Shown: positions 49,801-60,422 of the stretch, one piece after another
Numbering within the stretch: the stretch's first letter is position 1
Layout of the letters: each line of letters opens with the position of its first letter
Source of the DNA: Nymphaea colorata
Lineage: Eukaryota; Streptophyta; Magnoliopsida; Nymphaeales; Nymphaeaceae
DNA: 64,000 nt
Assembly (NCBI RefSeq): GCF_008831285.2
Contig: NC_045138.2
Coordinates: 37,811,115-37,875,114 of the forward strand
Direction: 5' to 3'
Program-made: the position numbers and the translations under genes
Notes under the pieces: generated by a model
The model's input: the letters and a program-made list of their open reading frames with translations, nothing else
What the model was told of the DNA's origin: nothing
The model's database searches: none

Positions 49801-51302
49801 AGAATTGTGGCAATTAACCAAAAAAAATGAATCCCATTAAAAGTATTATTGGATCAACTTTGAAGGCAGACGCATCTCTCCTTCTTACAGAAAAGTGCAA
49901 TAACAGAGGATTAAATGTTTCTTTTCCTCTAATTGTCATCCCTTAAAAGGCTGTCTCATGAATTTGCCCCCCCAAAAAATGGCAGATTCATAAACCTTAT
50001 AACATCCTGCTCCATGAATATTTTTTGGGTAGATTCATTGGACAAGAACAGTATCTTACTGCTGCAACACGGCCCATTGGCAGACCTCCCTCAGGTTATA
50101 GGATCAGAGACGCTCCTGAAGCAAAAGGGTTGTATCTTGAGTGTCAAGCTCTTGACGTTCTTCACCTGGAGGGTCTTAAATACAACACCAATATATGGAC
50201 GAAGCTCTTATTGCAGAGAAATTATTTCCTTCCTTTTCTTTCATCTCTTACGTCAAATAATCTTCAAGGTTAGGACACGCAGGTGCGAATGACTAAGACC
50301 AAGTAAGCAGTTTATCACCATTTAATCGATTTAACTACCACCCATTTGGGCTAGTTCTGTTTCAAATGCGGAATTCTATATTCTCAAGCGAAAGGATGTT
50401 CTAATTCACAAGGCGCGCTGTAGTGATATGAAGTGCTCCGGGACAATCTGCCATCTTGTATGAGAAACTGGTTTTGGTTAATTTTTTGCATCGATGGGTT
50501 CTGGAAGTTGGCTGGCAAAGATGCTTATGATCATGAGAAACCATTGATCGCAAACGACGGACAAATAATTGTCTTCCATTTCAATATTGTAAAGATCGGT
50601 TTACATCTCATATCAGGTTTCCAATGTACCATATCAGCCGATATGGCGACACACATCCCACTTGTATCAGTTCATATCAGGCATTTTTAGAATATGAAAA
50701 ACAATTATTATTATTAACATATTGGAGCTGAATTAGCCAATATAACCAATTTGTATCACGATATGAACCGATGTTGATAACATTAGTCCATGCATGATTT
50801 TCTAGATTTCTTTCTTGTGTTGGCACTAACAACCAGCTGATCAAGCATCTATTCCTTTTAAAGATCAGGGTCCACCATTCACGGAGGTTTATTGAGCGTG
50901 GATGGTCGCTAATCACATGCTGCGATTATTCATGAAAGACGTTGCCAACCAGATGATCGGACTTCTACTTAAGCCCCTCTTTAATTTATTGGTTGGAAGT
51001 AAAGTAGATTAACCCCAATGGGCGTGTCCATGGACAAAGCACTCGTCATAAAATTCTGATAGCTTTAAGTTCAGTAGGAAGATGCTGATTGCCCTTTACT
51101 TCCAAAACCCTCCACGGGGCTATGTCAGTGTCACATACATATATTATGTTGTAAGAGAACGAAATATTCCATTGACGATGAGTGCCAGAAATCCGGCATC
51201 AAGAATAATGGTGCATATACATTCACTAGCAGTGAACACCTCGGTGAATGACAAGGAAGAACACAAGCCCGATAAAGCAAGAAAAGTTTTTTCCCTCTGT
51301 AA
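46858..51302. repeat. D block copy 4 and spacer to DRP5A pseudogene B
   Basis: 46858-49500 matches the D blocks after copies 1 and 2 and starts about 360 bp inside them because of a deletion. 49050-49930 recurs at 57890-58790. 49930-50900 holds an 82-codon frame (50025-50273, GRFIGQEQYLTAATRPIGRP...) that I do not recognise and do not call as a gene. 50900-51300 shows nothing. Confidence 0.6.
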
Positions 51303-53611
51303 GTCAAAGCGAGCGACAATCTTGAACTCAGTTAAGCAGGATTGCAGTATCTTCTGCCTCATCTGCAGGGACTCCCTCTCGTTGCGGACCATGTCAACAG
51401 AACCTTTCATCATTCACAGCAAACAAGTCCAAACCCAAAGCCACCATCAACCTGTCTCGGCTGCCCAACACAAAAGCACAAGCTGCACAAGAAGTATGAG
51501 AAAGGGTAGATGAGAAAGGGTAGAAATGTTGTGCAAGATATAAACTCTGAAGATTCCAAAGCTCACCATGGAGTTAGGAATCCAGAATTCAGAGTTGACG
51601 GCAGGCTTCGCTCAATAAGAACTTCTCTGATTCTGGCAAAATGCTGAGAAGCAGCGCCGCAGACTTCAGAGTATGGTGAACCTGTTCTTGAAGCGTGGTC
51701 GTTTGCACCACCAAACAAGTTCCCTTTTCGTTGGTGAAGATCCAAAGAGGTGGTGTTGCTTGGCATAATCCATATGTGCCGTTTCCTCATTCCAGGCTCA
51801 GCATGGTTGCCATGGTCCTTCTTCTTGCCTGCACCCACTGGCTAACCGGATTGGTTACGAATAGTCATTTGGCTCTCGCTTAGGACTTCCTTATCTGATG
51901 ATTTTCCTGGTGTATTCTGCGGAGGGGCATTGGCTTTTGGAGGTTGATTCCCCTGATCATCCATCCCATTGTCTTGACTCTTGAGCAATCCTGCCTGACA
52001 GGTGGACACCAAAAAGCGTTAAAGTTGCATCTGTGAATTGAAGTTGCACCAAATGCAGAAGTTCCAAATGAATCACTATCATAGTAGCAGATTTGAGAGT
52101 ATGGGCTTGTGAGTGAATCAAAGTGGTGACGAACTAGCTGCTTGCATTGCTTTGCTAAGTCATGAATGAACTGATTGTATGAATGCCGAAGCGCCGCATG
52201 AAAACCAACATAACCGTCCATGCTTCCCTTCCATCTTCCATCTGCTCATTTGAGAAATAAAATGGCCTTCGTAAGGAAAAAATGAAACCAGTCCATTCAC
52301 CCATGAAGATAAAATTGTGAATGAAAGCTACCAACTGTACCATCTAAAGATTCATTGTTCTTGTTACGTTCAGCAGCAAGGTCAAAAAGGTTCCTCAAGA
52401 CATACGCAAGCCGCACGCAGTGTCCAAGAGAGGAGCGAACCATGACCGAGCTGCTGCACGAGCTGCACCTTCCACTCCCCCACCCCCACCTCTACCAGCA
52501 TGGGCGAGCAAAATGCAACCTGTAGCACAAAGAGCATTAGAAGTTAATACACATTTTAAATCATCACAAATTATGAATGTTTCTAATCGGAAAACCTACC
52601 TTCTCCCTTGACACTGTCGGGCATTCTATAGAATGGGTAGCACATCTGAACTCATGCATTACCCTCTCGAATGCAGCTCCACCATAAAGCTTCTTCAACA
52701 ACTCCAGGCCAACTTCCAAAGCCACTTTCAAGTCGTTCTTCATCAGTTGTTTTCCCCCATTCCTCTGGGGCAGGGTCAGCGGCTCCATTGATCAATGCCC
52801 ACTATGTTAAGCAAAGAAATGCCAAAAAGTAACAAATTTGCTGGTTAAAGCTTCTGCCAACAACGATAAAAAAAATACGTACCACATGTCTACTAATAGA
52901 AGCAGCATGTAGCATTGTCAATCTCCAGAGAGAAGCAACATCAGAAGTAGCCTGCAGCTTGATACCAGCTCGAGCTAGCACAACTGCAACTTCAACACAA
53001 CGTTGTTCTAGTAAGTCAAGAGTTGCAGGAGCAACCTCCTTGTATCTCCGACTCCAAGTAATCTCTTAGGTGTCCAAAACCAATGAAAGATCCATACTTC
53101 TCTTCATCAAACCCTCCCTTAACACTTCCACGAAGATGATGAACAATGTCCGAGTCAACTTGGGGGATCTGCCTGCGAAATTCTTTCTTTTGGCAATGCC
53201 ATAAAAAAAGGTTGAGTACTGTCACCAAGGTAACCACTTGCAATTAAACATCGATCAACTTCCCATCTATCAATGAATTCTTGAGACCATATTGTTAGTC
53301 TCAGAACTGGTGAACTAAAGCCACCATTTTCATAATTCAGCAACTGACAACATTTCATTATCCCTTTGATGCATGAAATGGAGATGAACTCAAGACTCGA
53401 AATACCTTCAGTCTATTGTCAAACTTGGAAACAACAACTATTGTGTGGCGCGGAGTGGGATCAACTTCAAACAACATCTAACCATAGTGAAGAACACCAT
53501 TCAACACTGCTCTGTTGGAGGAACAAGAGCAGTCGATGTGGAGGAGCTGCCAGTGCATTAACCATAGACAAAATCTCATCAGGAGTGCTATCTGGTTCTC
53601 TTTTCTTTGCC
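51303..53611 (-). pseudogene. DRP5A: DRP5A-type dynamin pseudogene B (middle and 3' exons)
   Basis: Same exon order as pseudogene A: about 53611-53406, 53280-52883, 52801-52600, 52519-52341, 52241-51567 and 51460-51303. The first exon is better kept than in A (AKKREPDSTPDEILSM, PPHRLLLFLQQSSVEW readable). Lesions: about 22 bp lost after MALPK, 11 bp lost after DYLESE, about 26 bp lost before KLYGGAAFERVMHE, bases lost after VA in the VANILLA exon, a frame change in the QDNGMDDQGNQPP linker with a stop before PVGAGKKKDHG, and a deletion in the last exon after VNDERF. The 3' end QKILQSCLTEFKIVARF is more complete than in A. Exons 1 and 2 are not in line with it; they lie inverted in the neighbouring palindrome. 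Confidence 0.9.
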
Positions 53612-54014
53612 TTGATGAATTAACCAGATGTAAGTCAAAACAAAGGAAAACAACAAGATTAAACAGAAGTGGCCCTTAAGTAATATCATTTCTTTATGGA
53701 GATTGGCAATGCTACATGTTGCTTCTATTAGTAGACATGTGATATGTATTCTCTTTATCGTTGTTGGCAGAAGCTTTAAAGTTTAACCAGCAACATGATT
53801 GTAATTGTTTGACTTTGAATTGGACATTTCATTGTCATGGTTGTAGCCGTTAGGGTCGGGCATTTCAGTGTTGTTGAACTTGCCATAGGTTGCACACTTG
53901 AATTTGGCGTTTGAGTGTTGTTGGACTTGCCATAGATGTGCACGCATGAATTTGGATTGCACTTTCCATTGTAGTCGTGAGTCAGCAAATCTTCTTCTTT
54001 AACAGTAGCGACCC

Positions 54015-54373
54015 ATGGGAATCAGCAGCCCGCTAGCAACGCCCACAAAAACCCCCAAACCAGAAATCTAGGAGGCAACAACCCTGTCCAGGAGGCCCAA
54101 GCCAAGGCTATGGAGCCGCCGTCGACAGAATCTTTCAGGTCTAGGTTCGAGGCTTACAACCGATTGCAGGGTGCTGTTGTTGCGTTTGGCGAGAAGCTGC
54201 CCATTCCGGAGATCGTCGCCCTCGGCAAGCAATCTGATGGGAAGAGCTCCTTTCTTGAAGCGCTCCTAGGGTTCAGATTCAATGTACGAGAGGTGGAAAT
54301 GGGAACCCGCAGGCCTCTGATTCTCTAGATGGTTCACGAACCGTCTGCTTTGGAACCAAGGTGCCGCTTCCAG
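54015..54373 (+). pseudogene. DRP5A: DRP5A exon 1, left arm of palindrome
   Basis: Encodes SRFEAYNRLQGAVVAFGEKL and the dynamin G1 P-loop GKQSDGKSSF, then EALLGFRFNVREVEMGTRRP. The likely original start is ATG at 54015 (MGISSPLATPTKTP, like the TPTKTP of known DRP5A N-termini); a 1-base loss after KTPKP breaks the frame before the internal ATG at 54110. CAG to TAG after RRPLIL (about 54326-54328) is a second lesion. The exon ends CGCTTCCAG/GTGCGT. Exon 2 remnant follows at about 55017-55150 in the same direction, itself frameshifted. Confidence 0.85.
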
Positions 54374-55169
54374 GTGCGTTAATCGTGGACATCCAAGGTC
54401 ATTGGTCTCTTTCTTTTTGGGTTAAATGCAAGTGTGAGTTCAAGGGTTTCCTTTTCGTCATCATAGGCACCATACCAAGAAAATTGGTTCTATTGGCATG
54501 AAAAAAGTGATGATAAAATTCAACATCTTTCAGTTGTTAAGTATGAAATGCCTCGTGATTTATTTTGGTCATTTCATTTGAAGGTGTTATTGTCGTATTG
54601 CCCTATGTTAAGTGAAAATAAGGGTTTTAGGTTTTGTTATTCTTAATTAAAGCAGAGTTCATGATATTTCAGTTTTGAAATTCTTACTTTCATTGATCTT
54701 GTATACATTATGAATCAACAATTGCCAAAGCAACATCTGTTTCATTTTTGCGCTTAGTTATTTACAAATCTTGTCTTAAATTTGATGTCTCACTGCAATT
54801 ATCATCGATGCTCCAGTTTCGTAGCTTAGCTATTTGCTTAAGACTATATTGTATGCGTGCAATGTTTTTCTTGTATAACATTTTTAGTGTTGCTGTTATG
54901 TCCTATGAAACAGTTTAAGAATCATGGCAAAACAAAGAACTTTTATTCGTTGATGACAATCCAAGCTATCTGCCAATGGAGACAAATGTGTATTTTTCTA
55001 TAATTTGAGACCCTGAATGCATGAAGAGAATTCTAATGAAGTCCAATTGTCTCATTTTCGGCCATCACAAAAGTTATCAAGTGTAGAACTGATTCACATT
55101 TGAAAAAGTCTAAAACTACAGTTTCTCCGAAGTCTATCGTGATGAGAGCATAATATACCAATTATGCTC

Positions 55170-55320
55170 TCATATTCTGCTCTCATCAGAATAGGCTTCA
55201 AAAAAACTGCAGTTTTAATCTTTTTCACATGTGAATCAGTTCTAGACTTGATAACTTCTGTGATGGCCGAAGATGAGACAATTGGACTTTCATATTCATC
55301 AGAATCCTCTTCATGCATTC
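55170..55320 (-). pseudogene. DRP5A: DRP5A exon 2, right arm of palindrome
   Basis: The - strand reads EEDSDEYESPIVSSSAITEV, then IKSRTDSHVKK and LKPILMRAEYE, the segment between G1 and G3 in DRP5A. It breaks at the palindrome centre before the DTPG (G3) motif, so no complete GTPase domain exists here. Confidence 0.8.
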
Positions 55321-55961
55321 AGGGTCTCAAATTATAGATGAAGACACATTTGTCTCCATTGGCAGACAGCTTGGATTGTCATCCACGAATAAAAGTTCTT
55401 GTTTTGCCATGATTCTTAAACTGTTTCATAGGACATAACAGTAGCACTAAAAATGTTATACAAGAAAAACATTGCACGCATACAATATAGTCTTAAGCAA
55501 ATAGCTAAGCAACGAAACTGGAGCATCGATGATAATTGCAGTGAGACATCAAATTTAAGACAAGATTTGTAAATAACTAAGCGCAAGAATGAAATAGATG
55601 TTGCTTTGGCAATTGTTGATTCATAATGTATACAAGATCAATGAAAGTAAGAAGTTCAAAACTGAAATATCATGAACTCTGCTTTAATTAAGAATAACAA
55701 AGCCTAAAACCCTTATTTTCACTTAACATAAGGCAATATGACAATAACACCTTCAAATGAAATGACCAAAATAAATCACGAGGCATTTCATAGATAAACT
55801 TAACAACTGACAGATGTTGAATTTTATCATCACTTTTTTCATGCCAATAGAACCATAAGGTATGGTTCCTATGATGACGAAAATGAAACCCTTGAACTCA
55901 CACTTGCATTTAACCCAAAAAGAAAGAGACCAATGACCTTAGATGTCCACGATTAACGCAC

Positions 55962-56320
55962 CTGGAAGCGGCACCTTGGTTCCAAAGCAGACAGTTCGTG
56001 AACCATCTAGAGAATCAGAGGCCTGCGGGTTCCCATTTCCACCTCTCGTACATTGAATCTGAACCCTAGGAGCGCTTCAATAAAGGAGCTCTTCCCATCA
56101 GATTGCTTGCCGAGGGCGACAATCTCCGGAATGGGCAGCTTCTCGCCAAACGCAACAACGGCACCCTGCAATCGGTTGTAAGCCTCGAACCTAGACCTGA
56201 AAGATTCTGTCGACGGCGGCTCCATAGCCTTGGCTTGGGCCTCCTGGACAGGGTTGTTGCCTCCTAGATTTTTGGTTTGGGGGTTTTTGTGGGCATTACT
56301 AGCGGGCTGCTGATTCCCAT
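55962..56320 (-). pseudogene. DRP5A: DRP5A exon 1, right arm of palindrome
   Basis: Mirror of the left-arm exon with the same P-loop (GKQSDGKSSF, then IEALLGF), the same 1-base loss before the internal ATG (56223-56225) and the same TAG after RRPLIL. The shared lesions mean exon 1 was already dead when the palindrome formed, or that the arms were later homogenised. Confidence 0.85.
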
Positions 56321-56719
56321 GGGTTGCTACTGTTAAAGAAGAAGATTTGCTGACTCACGACTACAATGGAAAGTGCAATCCAAATTCATGCGTGCACATC
56401 TATGGCAAGTCCAACAACACTCAAACGCCAAATTCAAGTGTGCACACCTATGGCAAGTTCAACAACACTGAAATGCCCGACCCTAACGACTATAACCATG
56501 ACAATGAAACGTCCAATTCAAAGTCAAACAATTACAATCATGTTGCTGGTTAAAGCTTCTGCCAACAACGATAAAGAGAATATATATCACATGTCTACTA
56601 ATAGAAGCAACATGTAGCATTGCCAATCTCCGGAAAGAAATGATATTGCTTAAGGGCCACTTCTGTTTAATCTTGTCGTTTTCCTTTGTTTTGACTTACA
56701 TCTGGTTAATTCATCAAGG

Positions 56720-57285
56720 CAAAGAAAAGAGAACCAGATAGCACTCCTGATGAGATTTTGTCTATGGTTAAGGCATTGGCAGCTCCTCCACATCGACTGC
56801 TTTTGTTCCTCCAACAGAGCAGTGTTGAATGGTGTTTTTTCACTATGGTTAGATGTTGTTCGAAGTGTTGATCTCACTCTACGCTACACAATAGTTGTTG
56901 TTTCCAAGTTTGACAATAGACTGAAGGTATTTCGAGTCTTGAGTTCATCTCCATTTCATGCATCAAAGGGATAATGGAATGTTGTCAGTAGCTAAATTAT
57001 GAAAATGGTGGCTTTAGTTCACCAGTTCTGAGACTAACAATATGGTCTCAAATAGGAATTCACTGATAGATGGGAAGTTGATCGATATTTAAGCGCAAGT
57101 GGTTACCTTGGTGACAGTACTCGACCCCTTTTGTGGCATTGCCAAAAGACAGAGCTGTTACTTCGAATGAAGAATTTTGCAGGCAGATCCCCTAAGTTGA
57201 CTCGGACATTGTTTATCATCTTCGTGGAAATGTTAAAGGAAGGTTTGAGGTAGAGAAGTATGGATTTTTCATTGGTTTTGGACTT
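56720..57285 (+). pseudogene. DRP5A: DRP5A middle exons, right arm of palindrome
   Basis: The first piece, 56720-56936 (AKKREPDSTPDEILSMVKAL, LLLFLQQSSVEW, then a frameshift; TIVVVSKFDNRLK readable), ends at a GT donor. The second piece, from 57056 (EFTDRWEVDRYLSASGYLGD), keeps the VTSNEEF segment that is deleted in pseudogene B, but has CAG/CAA to TAA after FCRQIP. It is cut at 57285, where a third copy of the exon 2/intron 1 segment begins. Confidence 0.8.
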
Positions 57286-57880
57286 TCATAATCATCAGAA
57301 TCCTCTTCATGCATTCAGGGTCTCAAATTATAGATAAAGACACATTTGTCTCCATTGGCAGACAGCTTGGATTGTCATTAACGAATAAAAGTTCTTGGTT
57401 TTGCCATGATTCTTAAACTGTTACATAGGACATAACAGCAGCACTAAAAATATTATACAAGAAAAACATTGCACGCATACAATATAGGCTTAAGCAAATA
57501 GCTAAGCAACGAAACTGGAGCATCGATGATAATTGTAGTGAGACATCAAATTTAGGACAAGATTTGTGCATAACTAAGTGCAAGAATGAAACAGATGTTG
57601 CTTTGGCAATTGTTGATTCATAATGTATACAAGATCAATGAAGGTAAGAAGTCAAAACTGAAATATCATGAACTCTGCTTTAATTAAGAATAACGAAGCA
57701 TAAAACCCTTCTTTTCACTTAACATAAGGTAATACGACAATAACACCTTCAAATGAAATGACCAAAATAAATCACGAGGCATTTCATAGATAACTTAACA
57801 ACTGAAAGATGATGAATCTTATCATCACTTTTTTCATGCCAATAAAACCAATTTTATTGGTATGGTTCCTATGATAATGA
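57286..57880 (-). repeat. DRP5A: Third copy of DRP5A exon 2 start and intron 1
   Basis: Direct repeat of about 55288-55860 (CATCAGAATCCTCTTCATGC ... TTTTTTCATGCC), joined abruptly to the DRP5A middle exons at 57285. Confidence 0.8.
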
Positions 57881-59000
57881 AAACTTATACCACAGATTTT
57901 TTTTTTTAACTTGCAAACACGAGATTCATTTTCTTGGGGAATTGCACTCTTTTCACCTTTAATAGACTTTTTCGTGAAAGTTTCAAGCTGCGGGCTTTCC
58001 AAATTTTAGTTTATTTCTAAAATGATCTTGTTGTCTTCTTCCCATATGCAGAATCTCAAGCTTAATTTGATTCGTTCATGAATCTGAGGCATTCGTAGGC
58101 CCAACCAATCTTTATCTGTTGAGGTGAAAGAAATGTTCATAAACTGTAAATTTATTTCCTTCTTGTGGGTTAATGCTTTTGCAAGGCCAAAAGCAAGTCC
58201 ACAAACTTCTAAGCAAGGACTAGTTTCATTAATCCAACAGATCTCTATTCTCTAGGGAGCTCACATCCTTGGATAATGATGCTCTCAGATGCAGATCAAA
58301 AATATGTTGTTAAACTATGCTCAAGAGTAAGAAGCCAGCTTGGTGTACATTGCTAATTAGGGAAGCATAAAAAATTGGACATGATTCTTTTGTTTCAATC
58401 GGCAAGCTGGTGGGTTGAACTTGTTCTTGACAAAAGGATATAAAAGTTGCGGATTGTTACTCAGAAAGATATCTCAAGGTTTTCAAAATCAAGTTGACCT
58501 TTTCTTGTCAACCATCTAATGAGATATGAACTTATTCAGATTGTAAGGATGTTCATAGTTCAACAGTTTGTTTCCATTGATTACCCTGCAAGACAAAAGG
58601 AAGAGTATGAAGTGTTTAACAGCTCCTCATGACTAGGAAAAAAAAGAAAGAGATACGACTAAACTGATAAATTGTGGCAGTTAGCCAAAAAAACGAATCC
58701 CATTAGAAGTATTATTGGATCAACTTTGAAGACAGACATCTCTCCTTGTTACAGAAAAGTGCAATAACAGAGGATTAAATGTTTCTGCATTCCACAAAAG
58801 ATACATACAAAAGGAAGATTTTCACTTATATGAAAAACAAAAATGTTCTCAGAAGTTTTCTCTGAACGAAAGATGTAAATTGAGATCTTGCATGAAACTA
58901 ACCACATTTACCTCAAAATATCTTGTTTCCATGGTCAGTCATGGGAGGTTGTACCAAACCAGAAGACTGAAATAAATTAGGGTTGTCAAATCATGGGGCC
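57881..59000. repeat. D block tail, extra copy
   Basis: 57890-58790 matches 49050-49930 base for base over long runs, and 57900-58290 also matches 6490-6890. No gene. 58800-59000 is plain AT-rich DNA up to the LINE target site. Confidence 0.7.
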
Positions 59001-59020
59001 GAATGCCCATTTGGTGATTT

Positions 59021-60402
59021 GGAGATGTTCTTTCATTATCTAGAATGGATATTTGGAATTTGATACGGGAACATAATATTAGTCAGAACTGGAGGGGGAA
59101 CATTTGGACTAATGCCTGCCTGCCCCGCTACAAATGGATTCTTTCTCTGGCTTGTTCAAATAGACTGCCCTGCCAAGACTGCATGAAAAGCCTTGGATCC
59201 ATTTCCCTAGTCGCTGTGCTTCTTGTTGCAAAGCTGAGGAGGATCTCTGTCACTTATTCTTCAATTGTAATTTTGCTGCCAATGTTTGGCTTCTAATCAT
59301 GAAGAAATTCAATAAGCGACGCCCTCCCCACTCCTGGGTCATTAATGAATTCAAAGATGGAACACTACCTCTTTTAAGAGGGGTTGGCTTAGTAAGTATT
59401 GGACTCAACTTTTCCCACTATCATCTCGAAAATTTCGAGTGGCACCAAGATTGCTGCTTGTCCCTAGTTCAGTTCAAGCACACGGTGTGGAAAGCTTGTG
59501 TTGATACCATTCTTGCTCAAGATTGGAAAAAAAAAAGGGAAAAAGGTTCTCTGGTGGATTAAATATAATGTCAGTGCTGAACCAAGGTTCCATCTTTCCA
59601 GTTGTGAGTTCTTTGTCCCCATGCTTACTGTTTCTATTGAAGGTAGGCTCGCAAATCGGGGTGGCCATCACTAACTCTAAAGATACTCTCATCTATAGCA
59701 GAGCCTTCACTGATCTAGAAGATGCCATACTTCCTGAAATGAAAACTCTTCAAAATTGTATCCAGCAATTTTCTTCCACTGTTGGCACCATTGCTATTTG
59801 TTTCTAACCGACAATGGACTGATTCTCTAAGACGATGTTTGGAGGGCAGCTGCTTCCTTCTTCAGCGATATCTGCTGTTGGACGCCATGGCTCCTAAGCT
59901 TCAGGTGTATGCAGGGTTTTTACCTGGTTCCACCATTGAGAGGTTGATGTCTCTCATTGGTTGAAGGATCCAGCAATGTATCTTCATCAGGATGCTCCAT
60001 AGCGCCTCAAGATTTGCAATGGATTGGAGTTGGAAGACGCAAATGATGCTTTCGTTTGGCTTTGATAACAACGTCAGTAATGAGGTTAATTGTAGTTCTA
60101 ACTGTGGGCTTTTTTCTTTAGCTATTACGCTCCACCTCTTGGTTTTGCTGGTTGTTTATCGACTACTCACCCAAAGTTCACAGTCCTTTTTCCGATGCGC
60201 ACAGCTGTATCTCTCTTTTATTTAGAGCTTTTGAATTGTTCTTCCTTTTCAGCCCATTTTGGAGCCGAATTGGTTTTTTTTCACAGCACTTTAATTTTGT
60301 CCCTGTAGTGCTGTGGAATTCTAAAGTTTTGTAATCATTGTACATTCAGCTCATTTTTGTTGAATGAAGGTTGGGAGAGCTCTCTCGCGCAGTCTCACAT
60401 TG
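59021..60402 (+). mobile_element. 5'-truncated LINE (non-LTR retrotransposon) remnant
   Basis: Flanked by identical 20-bp target duplications GAATGCCCATTTGGTGATTT at 59001-59020 and 60403-60422. Encodes a decayed zinc-binding region typical of plant LINE reverse transcriptase C-termini: WTNACLPRYKWILSLA, then after a frame change CASCCKAEEDLCHLFFNC and NFAANVWLL (59215-59295), then KKFNKRRPPHSWVINEFK. Downstream fragments (LEDAILPEMKTLQN near 59715) may be RNase H remains. The 3' part (60100-60400) is T-rich and non-coding, without a clear poly(A). Confidence 0.85.
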
Positions 60403-60422
60403 GAATGCCCATTTGGTGATTT

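Larger units (their letters stand above)
53060..57285. repeat. DRP5A: 4.2-kb palindrome built from DRP5A sequence
   Basis: The left arm (about 53060-55154) and right arm (55161-57285) are reverse complements with small indels. The centre is a 13-bp perfect stem ATGAGAGCATAAT/ATTATGCTCTCAT (55142-55154 and 55161-55173) with loop ATACCA. Each arm holds, from the centre outward, DRP5A exon 2, intron 1, exon 1 pointing toward the centre, a piece of the LHVASISRHV exon, and middle exons pointing away from the centre. Exon 1 of the two arms differs at few positions by eye. The right arm carries a 15-bp duplication at the centre. Confidence 0.9.

Noticed and set aside
50025-50273. 82-codon frame GRFIGQEQYLTAATRP...
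   Set aside because: No recognisable domain, intron borders or second copy with a conserved frame.
56347-56553. Asn-rich 68-codon frame (NNTQTPNSSVHTYGKFNNTE)
   Set aside because: Lies antisense to the DRP5A 5' region in the palindrome; the mirrored frame in the left arm is broken and no family is recognised.
59045-59562. Two host-like short genes
   Set aside because: They read as frameshifted pieces of a LINE zinc-binding region, bounded by a 20-bp target duplication.
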